A DNA stretch of 8,447 nucleotides from a bacterium. GTDB taxonomy: Bacteria > Ratteibacteria > UBA8468. Below the pieces are notes generated by a model. It made no database searches. It was not told the origin of the DNA and saw only the letters and a program-made list of their open reading frames with translations. The stretch spans positions 1 through 8,447 of the forward strand of contig DAOWFY010000002.1 in NCBI GenBank assembly GCA_030637775.1. Reading direction: 5' to 3'. The translations under genes were made by a program, and so were the position numbers. Below are positions 1-5,940 of the stretch, one piece after another (the first letter of the stretch is position 1; the number at the start of each line of letters is the position of its first letter).

Positions 1-1
1 A

Positions 2-226
2 GGAATTAAAAAGGGAAAAAGAGTAAAGCAAGGCCAGGTAGTTGGCTATGTTGGCTCCAGCGGTCTTTCCACCGGAGCCCACCTTGACTTCAGAGTAATC
101 AAGAATGGAAGATTTGTTAATTTCTTGAGGATAAAACTCCCTCCGGCTGAATCCCTCCCAGACAAATATAAAACATCATTTAACAAAATAAAAGAGAAAT
201 ACCTTTTCCAGTTAAATCAACTTTAA
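2..226 (+). CDS. M23/LytM-type peptidase family protein, C-terminal fragment
   Basis: Only the last 74 residues are present; the gene enters from the left edge. The stretch [19 protein letters not shown], followed by KNGRFVNF and a PPAESLP tail, matches the end of the LytM/M23 beta-barrel domain (usual form G.tG.sTGpHLHfe...nG..vnP). M23 enzymes are zinc endopeptidases that cut peptidoglycan cross-links in the periplasm, or inactive activators of amidases. Here the usual HxH zinc motif reads H-L-D, so the second His, normally a zinc ligand, is Asp. As far as I recall, HLD variants with this PPAE-type tail form a recognised subgroup, so loss of activity cannot be inferred from this fragment alone. 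The stop codon (224-226) overlaps the stop of the convergent acyltransferase gene. Family assignment is fairly secure; exact role is unknown because the N-terminus and the HxxxD motif lie outside the window. Confidence 0.8.
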   Translation, partial: GIKKGKRVKQGQVVGYVGSSGLSTGAHLDFRVIKNGRFVNFLRIKLPPAESLPDKYKTSFNKIKEKYLFQLNQL

Positions 227-1116
227 CGAAACCTTCGATGTAGCCAGCCAAACCACTGCTCCGGGTATTTGCGGATAAAGGACTCAATAGTTTTCATAAA
301 GCAGGCCGTATTTTCCATAATATCCTTGCGCACATCCTCTGCCTTTGTCAATTTTAGAGGCTCTTTAATGATGATGCGATGGGTGCCATCAGGATTCCTG
401 AGGGAAAAGATGGGTAGGGCTTCGGAATTCATCCTGCGGGCAAAGGTGGCGGCTCCTATGGCCGCCTGGACCTGACGGCCGAAAAAGTCCACAATGACCC
501 CTTTGCCTGAATGCTGATCCATCAGCACACAGAGGAGACCGTTTTTTTTAAGCCATTTCATTGATTCTTTGAGAGAATCAGAGAGAGGGTACTTTGGTAT
601 CCAGGTAATTTTTAATTTTCTTCTTATTTCCCGAAAGAATTTTTCTAACCCTTGATTGTCCGATTCTCTAATCATTGTATTGATGGGATAACCGGCAGAT
701 GAGAGTCTGGACAACATCAAAGGGAAATTTCCAAAATGGGCGCATATCCCGACTGCCCCCTTTCCCTTTGCCAATGCCTCTTTCAGATATTCTTCTCCCT
801 CAATCTTGATCAACTTTGAGAATTCTTCTTTAGACCACTTCATTGCTTTAATCGTTTCGCAAAACCCGAGGTAAATATTGGCGAACTGTTTTTTAGCAAT
901 AGAGGAGAGTTCGCCTCTATTCTTCTCTTTTCCCAGCGCAATCCTTAAATTGGAAAGAACCCTGTTTCTGGATCGAGCCAGGAAAAGATAGCCAAAATTG
1001 CCTAAAATTTTAGAAAAGAGAGAGTGCAACCGGAATGGAGATAGAGAAACAATCAGAGCGCTCAGCCGCGTTAAAAGATAGACAAGCTCTCGAATCAATC
1101 TCTTTGGTCTTTTCAT
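223..1116 (-). CDS. LpxL/HtrB-family lysophospholipid (lipid A-type) acyltransferase
   Basis: A 297-residue protein of the usual length for the LpxL/LpxM (HtrB/MsbB) family, inner-membrane enzymes that add secondary acyl chains to lipid A on the cytoplasmic side. The N-terminal 50 residues hold a hydrophobic segment (about 11-30) followed by a basic stretch ([14 protein letters not shown], 49-61), the family's typical membrane anchor and NL.iaf block. The active-site region reads [12 protein letters not shown] (123-134): His127 is in place, but the acidic residue of the HX4D/E motif, usually Glu in HxGNWE, is Pro132. Later blocks fit the family: [16 protein letters not shown] (199-214), a GAATFARR helix (221-228), and the ending [13 protein letters not shown] (284-296). 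The start ATG opens a 46-nt divergent spacer shared with hisS; no Shine-Dalgarno is seen. Family is confident; substrate (lipid A, another glycolipid, or none) is not, given the missing acid. Confidence 0.87.
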   Translation of the reverse strand: MKRPKRLIRELVYLLTRLSALIVSLSPFRLHSLFSKILGNFGYLFLARSRNRVLSNLRIALGKEKNRGELSSIAKKQFANIYLGFCETIKAMKWSKEEFSKLIKIEGEEYLKEALAKGKGAVGICAHFGNFPLMLSRLSSAGYPINTMIRESDNQGLEKFFREIRRKLKITWIPKYPLSDSLKESMKWLKKNGLLCVLMDQHSGKGVIVDFFGRQVQAAIGAATFARRMNSEALPIFSLRNPDGTHRIIIKEPLKLTKAEDVRKDIMENTACFMKTIESFIRKYPEQWFGWLHRRFR

Positions 1117-1130
1117 AATTGGGAATTCTA

Positions 1131-1139
1131 TGTTATAAT
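1131..1139 (+). promoter_or_regulatory. Extended -10 promoter for hisS-aspS
   Basis: TGTTATAAT is a perfect extended -10 (TGn followed by TATAAT at 1134-1139) in the 46-nt spacer between the divergent acyltransferase and hisS genes. There is no good -35 at 16-18 nt spacing (TTTCAT at 1111-1116 is poor), as expected for an extended -10 promoter. A start about 7 nt downstream would be near 1146, giving a leader of only about 17-29 nt depending on which ATG is used. The same AT-rich spacer must also drive the minus-strand gene; TATTAT and TATAAC-like boxes occur on that strand, but none is clear enough to call. Confidence 0.5.
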
Positions 1140-1162
1140 AATATATTCTATTCTATATCAGA

Positions 1163-2416
1163 ATGCAAGTTGATATGAAGATAAATAGGCCTCGAGGCAC
1201 ATATGACCTTTTCCCGGAAGAGTTAATTAAGTGGCAATGGGCAGAGCGAATCGCAAAGGAGACCTTTGGAGAATATGGTTTTTCTGAGGTTAGAACACCC
1301 ATCTTTGAAGCGACAGAACTTTTTTCCCGCTCTATCGGAAAATTTACCGATATCGTGGAAAAGCAGATGTATACCTTTAGAGATAAGAAGGGTCGCTCCC
1401 TTACCTTAAGGCCCGAGGCAACCGCCTCGGTTATCCGTGCCTATTTAGAGAAAGGAGGAGAGCAGGGGTCAGAAAGGTTCTACTACTTGGGTCCGATGTT
1501 TCGCTATGACCGACCCCAAAAGGGAAGGTTTCGCCAGTTCTACCAGATTGGGGTAGAGCTTTTTGGAGCTGCCCATCCAGCGGCAGATTGTGAAATAATT
1601 TTTCTTTTAAATGACCTCTTTCAGAAATGGAAATTAAAGAAGTTTGAGATTCAATTGAATTCACTGGGTTGTGCGGTCTGTAAGGAAAAATACAGAAAGG
1701 CTCTTTTCGATTACCTGAAAGGAATATCTCTCTGTAAAGAGTGTGAAGCCAGAAAGCAAAAGAATGTACTGCGGGTTTTAGACTGTAAGAACCCTGCTTG
1801 CCAATCCTATATTGAAAAGGCACCAAAGGTAACCGATTATCTCTGTGATGATTGTTCTCTCCACTTTGAGAAGGTAAAGGAGTATCTTAATCTCCTGAAA
1901 GTTCCTTATAACCTTGATTCTTATCTCGTTCGGGGTTTGGACTACTATACGAGGACGGTCTTTGAGGTTTTTTTACCAGAATTGGGAAAGGAGATAGCAA
2001 TTGCTGCCGGTGGTAGATATGACAATTTAATCGAGGAATTGGGTGGAAGAAAAACGCCGGCGATCGGTTTTGCCGTTGGTCTGGAACGACTTATCGCAAA
2101 TTTAGATGGTCCTGAGAAGAAAAAATCACCTCTCTATCTTGCCTCTTTGGGAGAGGAGAAAATTTTAAAGGAAACAATGAAATTGGCTCAGAGATTAAGA
2201 AGAAATAAGATTCAGGTGATAGCAAATTATGAAGCAAGAAGTTTGAAGAGCCAACTTCATCAAGCAGATAGATTGGGTAGTAAATTTGTCCTCATCATTG
2301 GTCCCAAGGAACTTGAGGAAGGCACAGCGATCCTGCGTGATATGAAAGGCTCCCGCCAGACCGTAATAAAAAGAGAGAACCTGATAGAAAAGATTAAAGA
2401 AGTGGGAAAGGTCTAA
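1163..2416 (+). CDS. hisS: Histidyl-tRNA synthetase
   Basis: A class II aminoacyl-tRNA synthetase that charges tRNA-His in the cytoplasm. At 417 residues it has normal bacterial length. Family marks in order: PRGTYDLFPEE (10-20), the TLRPEAT block (81-87), motif 2 around GPMFRYDRPQKGRFRQFYQ (110-128), the HisA signature LVRGLDYYTRTVFE (255-268), the HisB-like AAGGRYDNLIEELGG (281-295), and motif 3 AIGFAVGLERL (300-310). The C-terminal anticodon-binding domain covers roughly 322-417. The insertion domain (about 165-235) is cysteine-rich (C170, C173, C191, C194, C208, C213, C228, C231), as in many non-enteric HisRS, and may bind zinc. An ATG at 1175 would give the more usual N-terminus MKINRPRGTYD; neither start has a Shine-Dalgarno, so the start is uncertain by four codons. 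The stop overlaps the aspS start (TAATG), implying translational coupling. Confidence 0.97.
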   Translation: MQVDMKINRPRGTYDLFPEELIKWQWAERIAKETFGEYGFSEVRTPIFEATELFSRSIGKFTDIVEKQMYTFRDKKGRSLTLRPEATASVIRAYLEKGGEQGSERFYYLGPMFRYDRPQKGRFRQFYQIGVELFGAAHPAADCEIIFLLNDLFQKWKLKKFEIQLNSLGCAVCKEKYRKALFDYLKGISLCKECEARKQKNVLRVLDCKNPACQSYIEKAPKVTDYLCDDCSLHFEKVKEYLNLLKVPYNLDSYLVRGLDYYTRTVFEVFLPELGKEIAIAAGGRYDNLIEELGGRKTPAIGFAVGLERLIANLDGPEKKKSPLYLASLGEEKILKETMKLAQRLRRNKIQVIANYEARSLKSQLHQADRLGSKFVLIIGPKELEEGTAILRDMKGSRQTVIKRENLIEKIKEVGKV

Positions 2417-3798
2417 TGAAGAGAACCCATACTTGCGGGGAATTACGCAAAAGTGATTTAGGCAAGGATGTATTTTTAATTGGCTGGGTGAATACCAGAC
2501 GAGACCACGGAGGACTCCTCTTCATTGATCTCAGAGACCGCTATGGTATTACCCAGACTCTCTTTAACTCTAAAGTTCTTCCTCTCTCCAAATCCCTGCA
2601 TAGCGAGGATTTGATTGCCGTGGAAGGAAAGGTAAAGGAGAGACCCCAAGGTACGATCAATAAGAGATTGGCAACGGGTGCGATAGAAGTGCTGATAGAA
2701 AAATTTTCCCTTCTCAATAAGAGTAAAGAATTGCCATTTGAAATTTCGGAAAGATCTTCAATTGCGGAAGAGGTCCGTCTTACCTACCGTTATCTTGACC
2801 TGAGGCGACCAATAATGCAAGAAAGGCTTATTTTAAGACATCGGCTGATTAAATTGATCCGGGACTATTTAGACCAAAAAAGTTTTTTGGAAATAGAGAC
2901 TCCTATCCTTACCAAGAGCACTCCTGAAGGTGCCCGGGACTATTTGGTTCCCAGCAGACTCTCTCCGGGAAGTTTTTTTGCTTTGCCTCAATCTCCTCAG
3001 CTCTTTAAGCAACTGCTGATGATTGCGGGAATCGATAAATATTTTCAGATTGCCAAATGCTTTCGCGATGAAGACCTTCGCGCCGACCGACAACCTGAAC
3101 ATACCCAACTTGATCTGGAATGCAGTTTTGTTGCCCCAGAGGAGATTTTCTCTATTATTGAGCAGATGCTTTTCATTCTCTTTGAAAAAACCCTTTCCCT
3201 GAAGGTTTCCCTGCCTTTCCCGCGACTTAAATACAAAGAGGCTATTTCTCGTTATGGCAGCGATAAACCGGATCTTCGCAAAAAGAAAAAAACGGATTTC
3301 AGTTTCGTCTGGATCGAGCAGTTTCCTTTATTCCAGTTTAATAAGGAGGAGAAAAGATTGGAGCCCGAGCATCATCCTTTTACCTCGCCAATGGAAGAGG
3401 ACATTCCTCTCTTAGATAAAGAACCTTTAAAGGTAAGGGGACTGTCTTATGATCTTGTCCTTAATGGAGAGGAGATTGGGGGAGGTAGTATCAGAATTCA
3501 TAAGAGGGAACTTCAGGAAGAGATTTTTAAGATGATCGGTCTTTCTAAGGATAGTTATCTTTCCAAATTTGGCTTTCTCCTGGAGGCATTAGAATATGGT
3601 GCGCCTCCTCATGGAGGAATTGCTCTGGGTCTTGACCGTCTCCTGATGCTTATGACCGGGGCAGAATCTATCCGGGAGGTAATTGCCTTTCCCAAGATGG
3701 GAGATGGCTCTTGCCCCTTAACTGGAGCCCCTACCGAAATTTTAGCAGAACAACTGAAGGATCTCTCCTTAAAAATTGACAAAAAAAAGAAATTATAG
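2416..3798 (+). CDS. aspS: Aspartyl-tRNA synthetase, bacterial type lacking the GAD insertion domain
   Basis: A class II synthetase charging tRNA-Asp. The N-terminal OB fold is clearly bacterial (RTHTCGELR, GWVNTRRDHGGLLFIDLRDR, 3-42). Catalytic blocks follow: RYLDLRRPIMQ (125-135), motif 1 near FLEIETPIL (157-165), the flipping-loop region TPEGARDYLVPSR (169-181), QSPQLFKQLLM (192-202), motif 2 FRDEDLRADRQPEHTQLDLE (216-235), and motif 3 GIALGLDRLLML (401-412). The protein has 460 residues, whereas bacterial AspRS usually has about 580-600. The deficit maps to one place: after RYGSDKPDLR (279-288), where the GAD domain normally begins, the sequence passes through KKKKTDF straight to FVWIEQFPLF, which normally follows GAD. 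His31 and Gly79 occupy positions that, in Pseudomonas-type enzymes, go with non-discriminating charging of tRNA-Asn, so a GatCAB partner is plausible but not seen here. It is coupled to hisS by a 1-nt overlap. Confidence 0.96.
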   Translation: MKRTHTCGELRKSDLGKDVFLIGWVNTRRDHGGLLFIDLRDRYGITQTLFNSKVLPLSKSLHSEDLIAVEGKVKERPQGTINKRLATGAIEVLIEKFSLLNKSKELPFEISERSSIAEEVRLTYRYLDLRRPIMQERLILRHRLIKLIRDYLDQKSFLEIETPILTKSTPEGARDYLVPSRLSPGSFFALPQSPQLFKQLLMIAGIDKYFQIAKCFRDEDLRADRQPEHTQLDLECSFVAPEEIFSIIEQMLFILFEKTLSLKVSLPFPRLKYKEAISRYGSDKPDLRKKKKTDFSFVWIEQFPLFQFNKEEKRLEPEHHPFTSPMEEDIPLLDKEPLKVRGLSYDLVLNGEEIGGGSIRIHKRELQEEIFKMIGLSKDSYLSKFGFLLEALEYGAPPHGGIALGLDRLLMLMTGAESIREVIAFPKMGDGSCPLTGAPTEILAEQLKDLSLKIDKKKKL

Positions 3799-3824
3799 TA
3801 ACATAGTTAATTCTGTAATTTCTT
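3787..3824 (+). other. AT-rich inverted repeat over the aspS stop
   Basis: AAGAAATTA (3787-3795) and TAATTTCTT (3816-3824) form a perfect 9-bp inverted repeat spanning the aspS stop codon, and AG/CT inside can add two pairs after one mismatch. The stem is almost pure A-T, the loop is about 14 nt or longer, and only TTTCTTCTT follows. It is therefore at best a weak terminator for hisS-aspS; I call it only as an inverted repeat. Confidence 0.35.
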
Positions 3825-3839
3825 CTTACAAATTACTAA

Positions 3840-3978
3840 GACGAGGAAGTTCCCTGAAGCGTGCCTTGTTAGCGACGAGCGGGCACGGTGTCCGAAGGAC
3901 GAGCGAGGAGCAACGAGAGTGCAGTTTGCCTCGCTGGGGCAAACAAACGTGCCGCCGAAGGAAACTACCGAGACTATT
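3840..3978. repeat. Structured palindromic repeat, family A, copy 1
   Basis: This stretch matches the reverse complement of 7251-7420. The core (3856-3947) agrees at about nine of ten positions by eye, and weaker similarity continues to the rplF start codon (CCGAG...ATGGCAAAG here against CCGAG...ATGCAAAAG there). It folds into nested or serial hairpins: CGTGCC (3860-3865) with GGCACG (3882-3887), GTCC-GAA-GGAC (3890-3900), and GTTTGCC (3924-3930) with GGCAAAC (3938-3944). The ends are roughly symmetrical (GGAAGTTCCC left, GGAAACTACC right), as in a MITE or large REP-like element. It fills the aspS-rplF gap and holds no convincing gene; open frames through it are by-products. Confidence 0.85.
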
Positions 3979-4524
3979 ATGGCAAAGAAAAGGGAAAGAC
4001 CGATAAATATTCCGGAAGGTGTTAAGGTAAAGGTCGAAAATACACTCATTAGTGTAGAGGGTCCCAAAGGCAAATTAGAAAGAGACATCCCTCCCTCTTT
4101 GAAAGCCGAAATAACTGATGGACAGCTTCTCTTAAAGAGGCAAGAGAAGGAAGCAAAAGTTATTGCCCTTCAAGGCCTTTTCCACACTCTGATCACCAAT
4201 ATGATTGAGGGGGTGGTAAAGGATTATGAGAAGATTTTGGAGATTGTGGGTGTAGGCTATCGGGCAAAAATGGAGGAAAAAAAACTTTCCTTATTCTTAG
4301 GATTTTCCCATCCAATTGAGGTTGAAGTCCCGGAGAACTTAGAGGTAAAGGTTGCTAAAACTACCATTCTTATTAAGGGAATAGATAAGGAATTGGTGGG
4401 AAACTTTGCTGCTTCTATCAGGAAGATTCAGCCACCAGATGTTTATAAAGGTAAGGGGATTCGCTACCAGGGAGAGTATGTTCGCCATAAGGTAGGTAAA
4501 ACTGCGGTAGCAACAACGGTATAA
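3979..4524 (+). CDS. rplF: Large-subunit ribosomal protein uL6
   Basis: A 181-residue uL6 (E. coli 177), which sits near the factor-binding region of the 50S subunit. The two repeated L6 folds are visible: the N-terminal half with INIPEGVKVKV and ISVEGPKGKLERDI, and the C-terminal half with ILEIVGVGYRAKMEEKKLSLFLGFSHPI. The diagnostic ending is PPDVYKGKGIRYQGEYVRHKVGK. The N-terminus MAKKRERPINIP replaces the commoner MSRIGKxPI. An in-frame GTG at 3919 would add 20 residues encoded by repeat A1; the family alignment favours the ATG at 3979. No Shine-Dalgarno lies at normal distance (GAAGGA ends 16 nt upstream). The gene normally follows rpsH; here it follows aspS and a repeat. Confidence 0.97.
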   Translation: MAKKRERPINIPEGVKVKVENTLISVEGPKGKLERDIPPSLKAEITDGQLLLKRQEKEAKVIALQGLFHTLITNMIEGVVKDYEKILEIVGVGYRAKMEEKKLSLFLGFSHPIEVEVPENLEVKVAKTTILIKGIDKELVGNFAASIRKIQPPDVYKGKGIRYQGEYVRHKVGKTAVATTV

Positions 4525-4527
4525 AAG

Positions 4528-4576
4528 GCGACGAAGTCGTTGCGAGAGCCGATGGAATCGGCTCGTGGCAATCTCA
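4528..4576. repeat. Dispersed hairpin repeat, family B, abutting the rplR start
   Basis: The rplF-rplR gap consists of two hairpins: CGAC-GAA-GTCG (4529-4539), then GAGCCGAT-GGA-ATCGGCTC (4546-4564), a perfect 8-bp stem with a 3-nt loop, enclosed by TTGC...GCAA. The outer parts, GTCGTTGCGAG at 4536 and GGCAATCTC at 4567, resemble the widespread bacterial dispersed repeat of the form GTCATTGCGAG...GCAATCTC; I recognise this from memory and have not searched. Its last bases run directly into the rplR ATG, leaving no room for a Shine-Dalgarno. Confidence 0.75.
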
Positions 4577-4942
4577 ATGGAAGAGGACAGAAGAAAAAAA
4601 AGGCATAGGGCTTTAGTTAAAAGGAAAAAGATTTTTGGAACGAAAGAGCGACCAAGGCTTACCATCTTTAGAAGCTTAAAACATATCTACGGTATTCTTA
4701 TTAATGATGATGAGAAAAGAGTAATTACCACCATCTCCAGTCTTTCTAAGGATTTTATCTCAAATAAGGAATCTGGAGCTGGATATAATCTTAAAGGAGC
4801 AGAGAGGGTTGGTTCTCTATTGGCCCAGAAAGCACTCCTTTTGGGAATTAAAAGGGTATGTTTTGATCGAGCCGGTTATTCCTTTCATGGCAGAATAAAA
4901 GCCTTTGTTGAAGGCGCCAAGAAAAGCGGATTAGAAGTCTGA
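4577..4942 (+). CDS. rplR: Large-subunit ribosomal protein uL18
   Basis: A 121-residue uL18, which binds 5S rRNA in the central protuberance of the 50S subunit. Family marks are the basic N-terminus RRKKRHRALVKRKKIFGT, RPRLTIFRSLKHIYGILINDD, then GAERVGSLLAQKALLLGIKRVCFDRAGYSFHGRIKAFVEGAKKSGL, the standard uL18 ending. An in-frame GTG at 4565 would add MAIS from repeat B; the ATG at 4577 gives the normal family start. There is no Shine-Dalgarno, because the repeat B hairpin ends at the start codon. The stop overlaps the rpsE start (TGATG), so these two are probably coupled. Confidence 0.96.
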   Translation: MEEDRRKKRHRALVKRKKIFGTKERPRLTIFRSLKHIYGILINDDEKRVITTISSLSKDFISNKESGAGYNLKGAERVGSLLAQKALLLGIKRVCFDRAGYSFHGRIKAFVEGAKKSGLEV

Positions 4943-5397
4943 TGGATGATAATCGAAAGAATCGAGGGGAGTGGATAAAAAAGGTTGTTACCATTAATAG
5001 AATTTCCAAGGTGGTTAAAGGTGGCAGGCGAATGAGATTTAATGCTTTGGTTGTTGTTGGTGATGGAGCAGGTAGCGTTGGTTATGGTTATGGGAAGGCA
5101 GGAGAGGTGAGCAGTGCAATCGCCAAGGCCGAAAAAAGAGCAATGAAGTCTTTAATTAAAATATCGCTCCGAGGCTCAAGCATTCCCTATACGATTACCA
5201 CTAAGTTTGGTGCCTCTAAGGTCTTTTTAAAGCCAGCACGAAAGGGAAGAGGAATTGTTGCGGCTAAACCGGTAAGAGCAGTAATGGAAGCAGCCGGGAT
5301 CTCCGATGTCGTAACAAAGTTATTCGGCTCCCATAATCCGCTCAATGTAGTGAAGGCAACATTAACTGCTCTTTCCCGTTCGTTTGAAGCAGAATGA
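4942..5397 (+). CDS. rpsE: Small-subunit ribosomal protein uS5
   Basis: A 151-residue uS5 of the 30S subunit, involved in decoding accuracy and mRNA entry. The S5 double-stranded RNA-binding domain (VVTINRISKVVKGGRRMRFNALVVVGDG) is intact, including the VKGGRR loop at 25-30, the known spectinomycin-resistance region. The C-terminal domain has FGASKVFLKPA and GSHNPLNVVKATLTAL. The usually conserved GTGIIAGG segment reads GRGIVAAK (102-109), with Arg, Ala and Lys where Thr, Gly and Gly are expected. Residue numbering aligns without gaps to E. coli S5 in this region. The gene overlaps rplR by 1 nt upstream and rplO by 4 nt downstream (ATGA), leaving no space for rpmD, which usually lies between rpsE and rplO. 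Confidence 0.96.
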   Translation: MDDNRKNRGEWIKKVVTINRISKVVKGGRRMRFNALVVVGDGAGSVGYGYGKAGEVSSAIAKAEKRAMKSLIKISLRGSSIPYTITTKFGASKVFLKPARKGRGIVAAKPVRAVMEAAGISDVVTKLFGSHNPLNVVKATLTALSRSFEAE

Positions 5398-5885
5398 AGC
5401 TAAATGAGTTAAGACCAGTTCCTGGTTCGCGCCATCGGCAAAAGAGAGTTGGTCGTGGTCCTGGTTCTGGCCACGGTAAAACTGCAACGCGTGGTCATAA
5501 AGGACAAAAAGCCAGGGCAGGCAGTAATAAAGGCTCCAGGAGTTTTGAAGGGGGACAGATCCCTTTTATTAGAAAGATTCCCAAGCGGGGGTTTACACCG
5601 ATTAGAAGAAGAGAATATCAAATAGTTAATTTAGAACAATTAAATAGATTTAAAGATGGTGAGGTAATAGATTCAAGGAGAATGAGAGAAGGAGGGCTGA
5701 TTAAGAATAGAGGAGGTTTGGTAAAAATCCTTGCTAAAGGAGAAATAAAAAGAAAACTTACTGTAAGAGCAGATAAATTTAGCAGAAAGGCAATTGAGGC
5801 AATTAGTAAAATAGGGGGAAAAACAAATTTAACCACAGATAAAGACATATTAGGTCATTCTGGACGAAGTGAAGAATCTCAATGA
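5394..5885 (+). CDS. rplO: Large-subunit ribosomal protein uL15 with repeat-encoded C-terminal tail
   Basis: uL15 is a 23S rRNA-binding protein of the 50S core. The first 50 residues hold the glycine- and basic-rich extension with GRGPGSGHGKTATRGHKGQKARAG, followed by FEGGQIPFIRKIPKRGF, the strongest L15 signature, and a conventional C-terminal domain ending near AIEAISKIGGKTNL (133-146). At 163 residues it is longer than the usual 145-150. The extra end is explained by the sequence: residues 154-163 (GHSGRSEESQ) and the stop codon are encoded by the left arm of dispersed repeat C1 starting at 5854. The start codon overlaps the rpsE stop by 4 nt. Confidence 0.96.
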   Translation: MKLNELRPVPGSRHRQKRVGRGPGSGHGKTATRGHKGQKARAGSNKGSRSFEGGQIPFIRKIPKRGFTPIRRREYQIVNLEQLNRFKDGEVIDSRRMREGGLIKNRGGLVKILAKGEIKRKLTVRADKFSRKAIEAISKIGGKTNLTTDKDILGHSGRSEESQ

Positions 5886-5914
5886 GAGACCCTTCGCTTT
5901 ACGCTCAGGGTGAC
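5854..5914. repeat. Palindromic dispersed repeat, family C, copy 1
   Basis: The left arm GTCATTCTGGACGAAGTG (from 5854) continues as AAGAATCTC. The right arm, read on the minus strand, is GTCACCCTGAGCGTAAAG (ending at 5914) continuing as CGAAGGGTCTC. The two pair over most of about 27 positions, with G-T pairs and a small bulge, leaving a loop of a few bases around 5881-5884. This is the well-known GTCATTCTGAGCGAAGCGAAGAATC type of dispersed element found in many bacterial genomes (recognition from memory). It lies across the rplO stop and in the rplO-secY gap. No T-run follows, so it is not a canonical intrinsic terminator, but it could slow polymerase or stabilise RNA ends. Confidence 0.85.
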
Positions 5915-5940
5915 ATTTATCTGCGTCCCATTAAATAAAA

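Noticed and set aside
1431-1826. 131-codon minus-strand open frame inside hisS
   Set aside because: It is a shadow of the hisS reading frame; no recognisable protein.
1673-1855. Cysteine-rich insert in HisRS as a novel domain
   Set aside because: The same Cys pattern (LGC..C, LC..C, LDCK, LC..C) is common in HisRS of many bacteria.
3919-3978. GTG start giving uL6 a 20-residue N-terminal extension
   Set aside because: The extension is read from repeat A1 and has no family similarity; the ATG at 3979 gives the normal uL6 N-terminus.
3776-4088. Small open frames on both strands over the aspS-rplF gap
   Set aside because: They overlap aspS or rplF and repeat A1; the composition is repeat-derived.
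4565-4576. GTG start giving uL18 four extra residues (MAIS)
   Set aside because: These codons are the end of repeat B; the ATG at 4577 gives a normal uL18 start.
5854-5930. Intrinsic terminator between rplO and secY
   Set aside because: The hairpin is a strong palindrome but no T-run follows, and its arms match a dispersed repeat also seen at 8017, so repeat is the better explanation.
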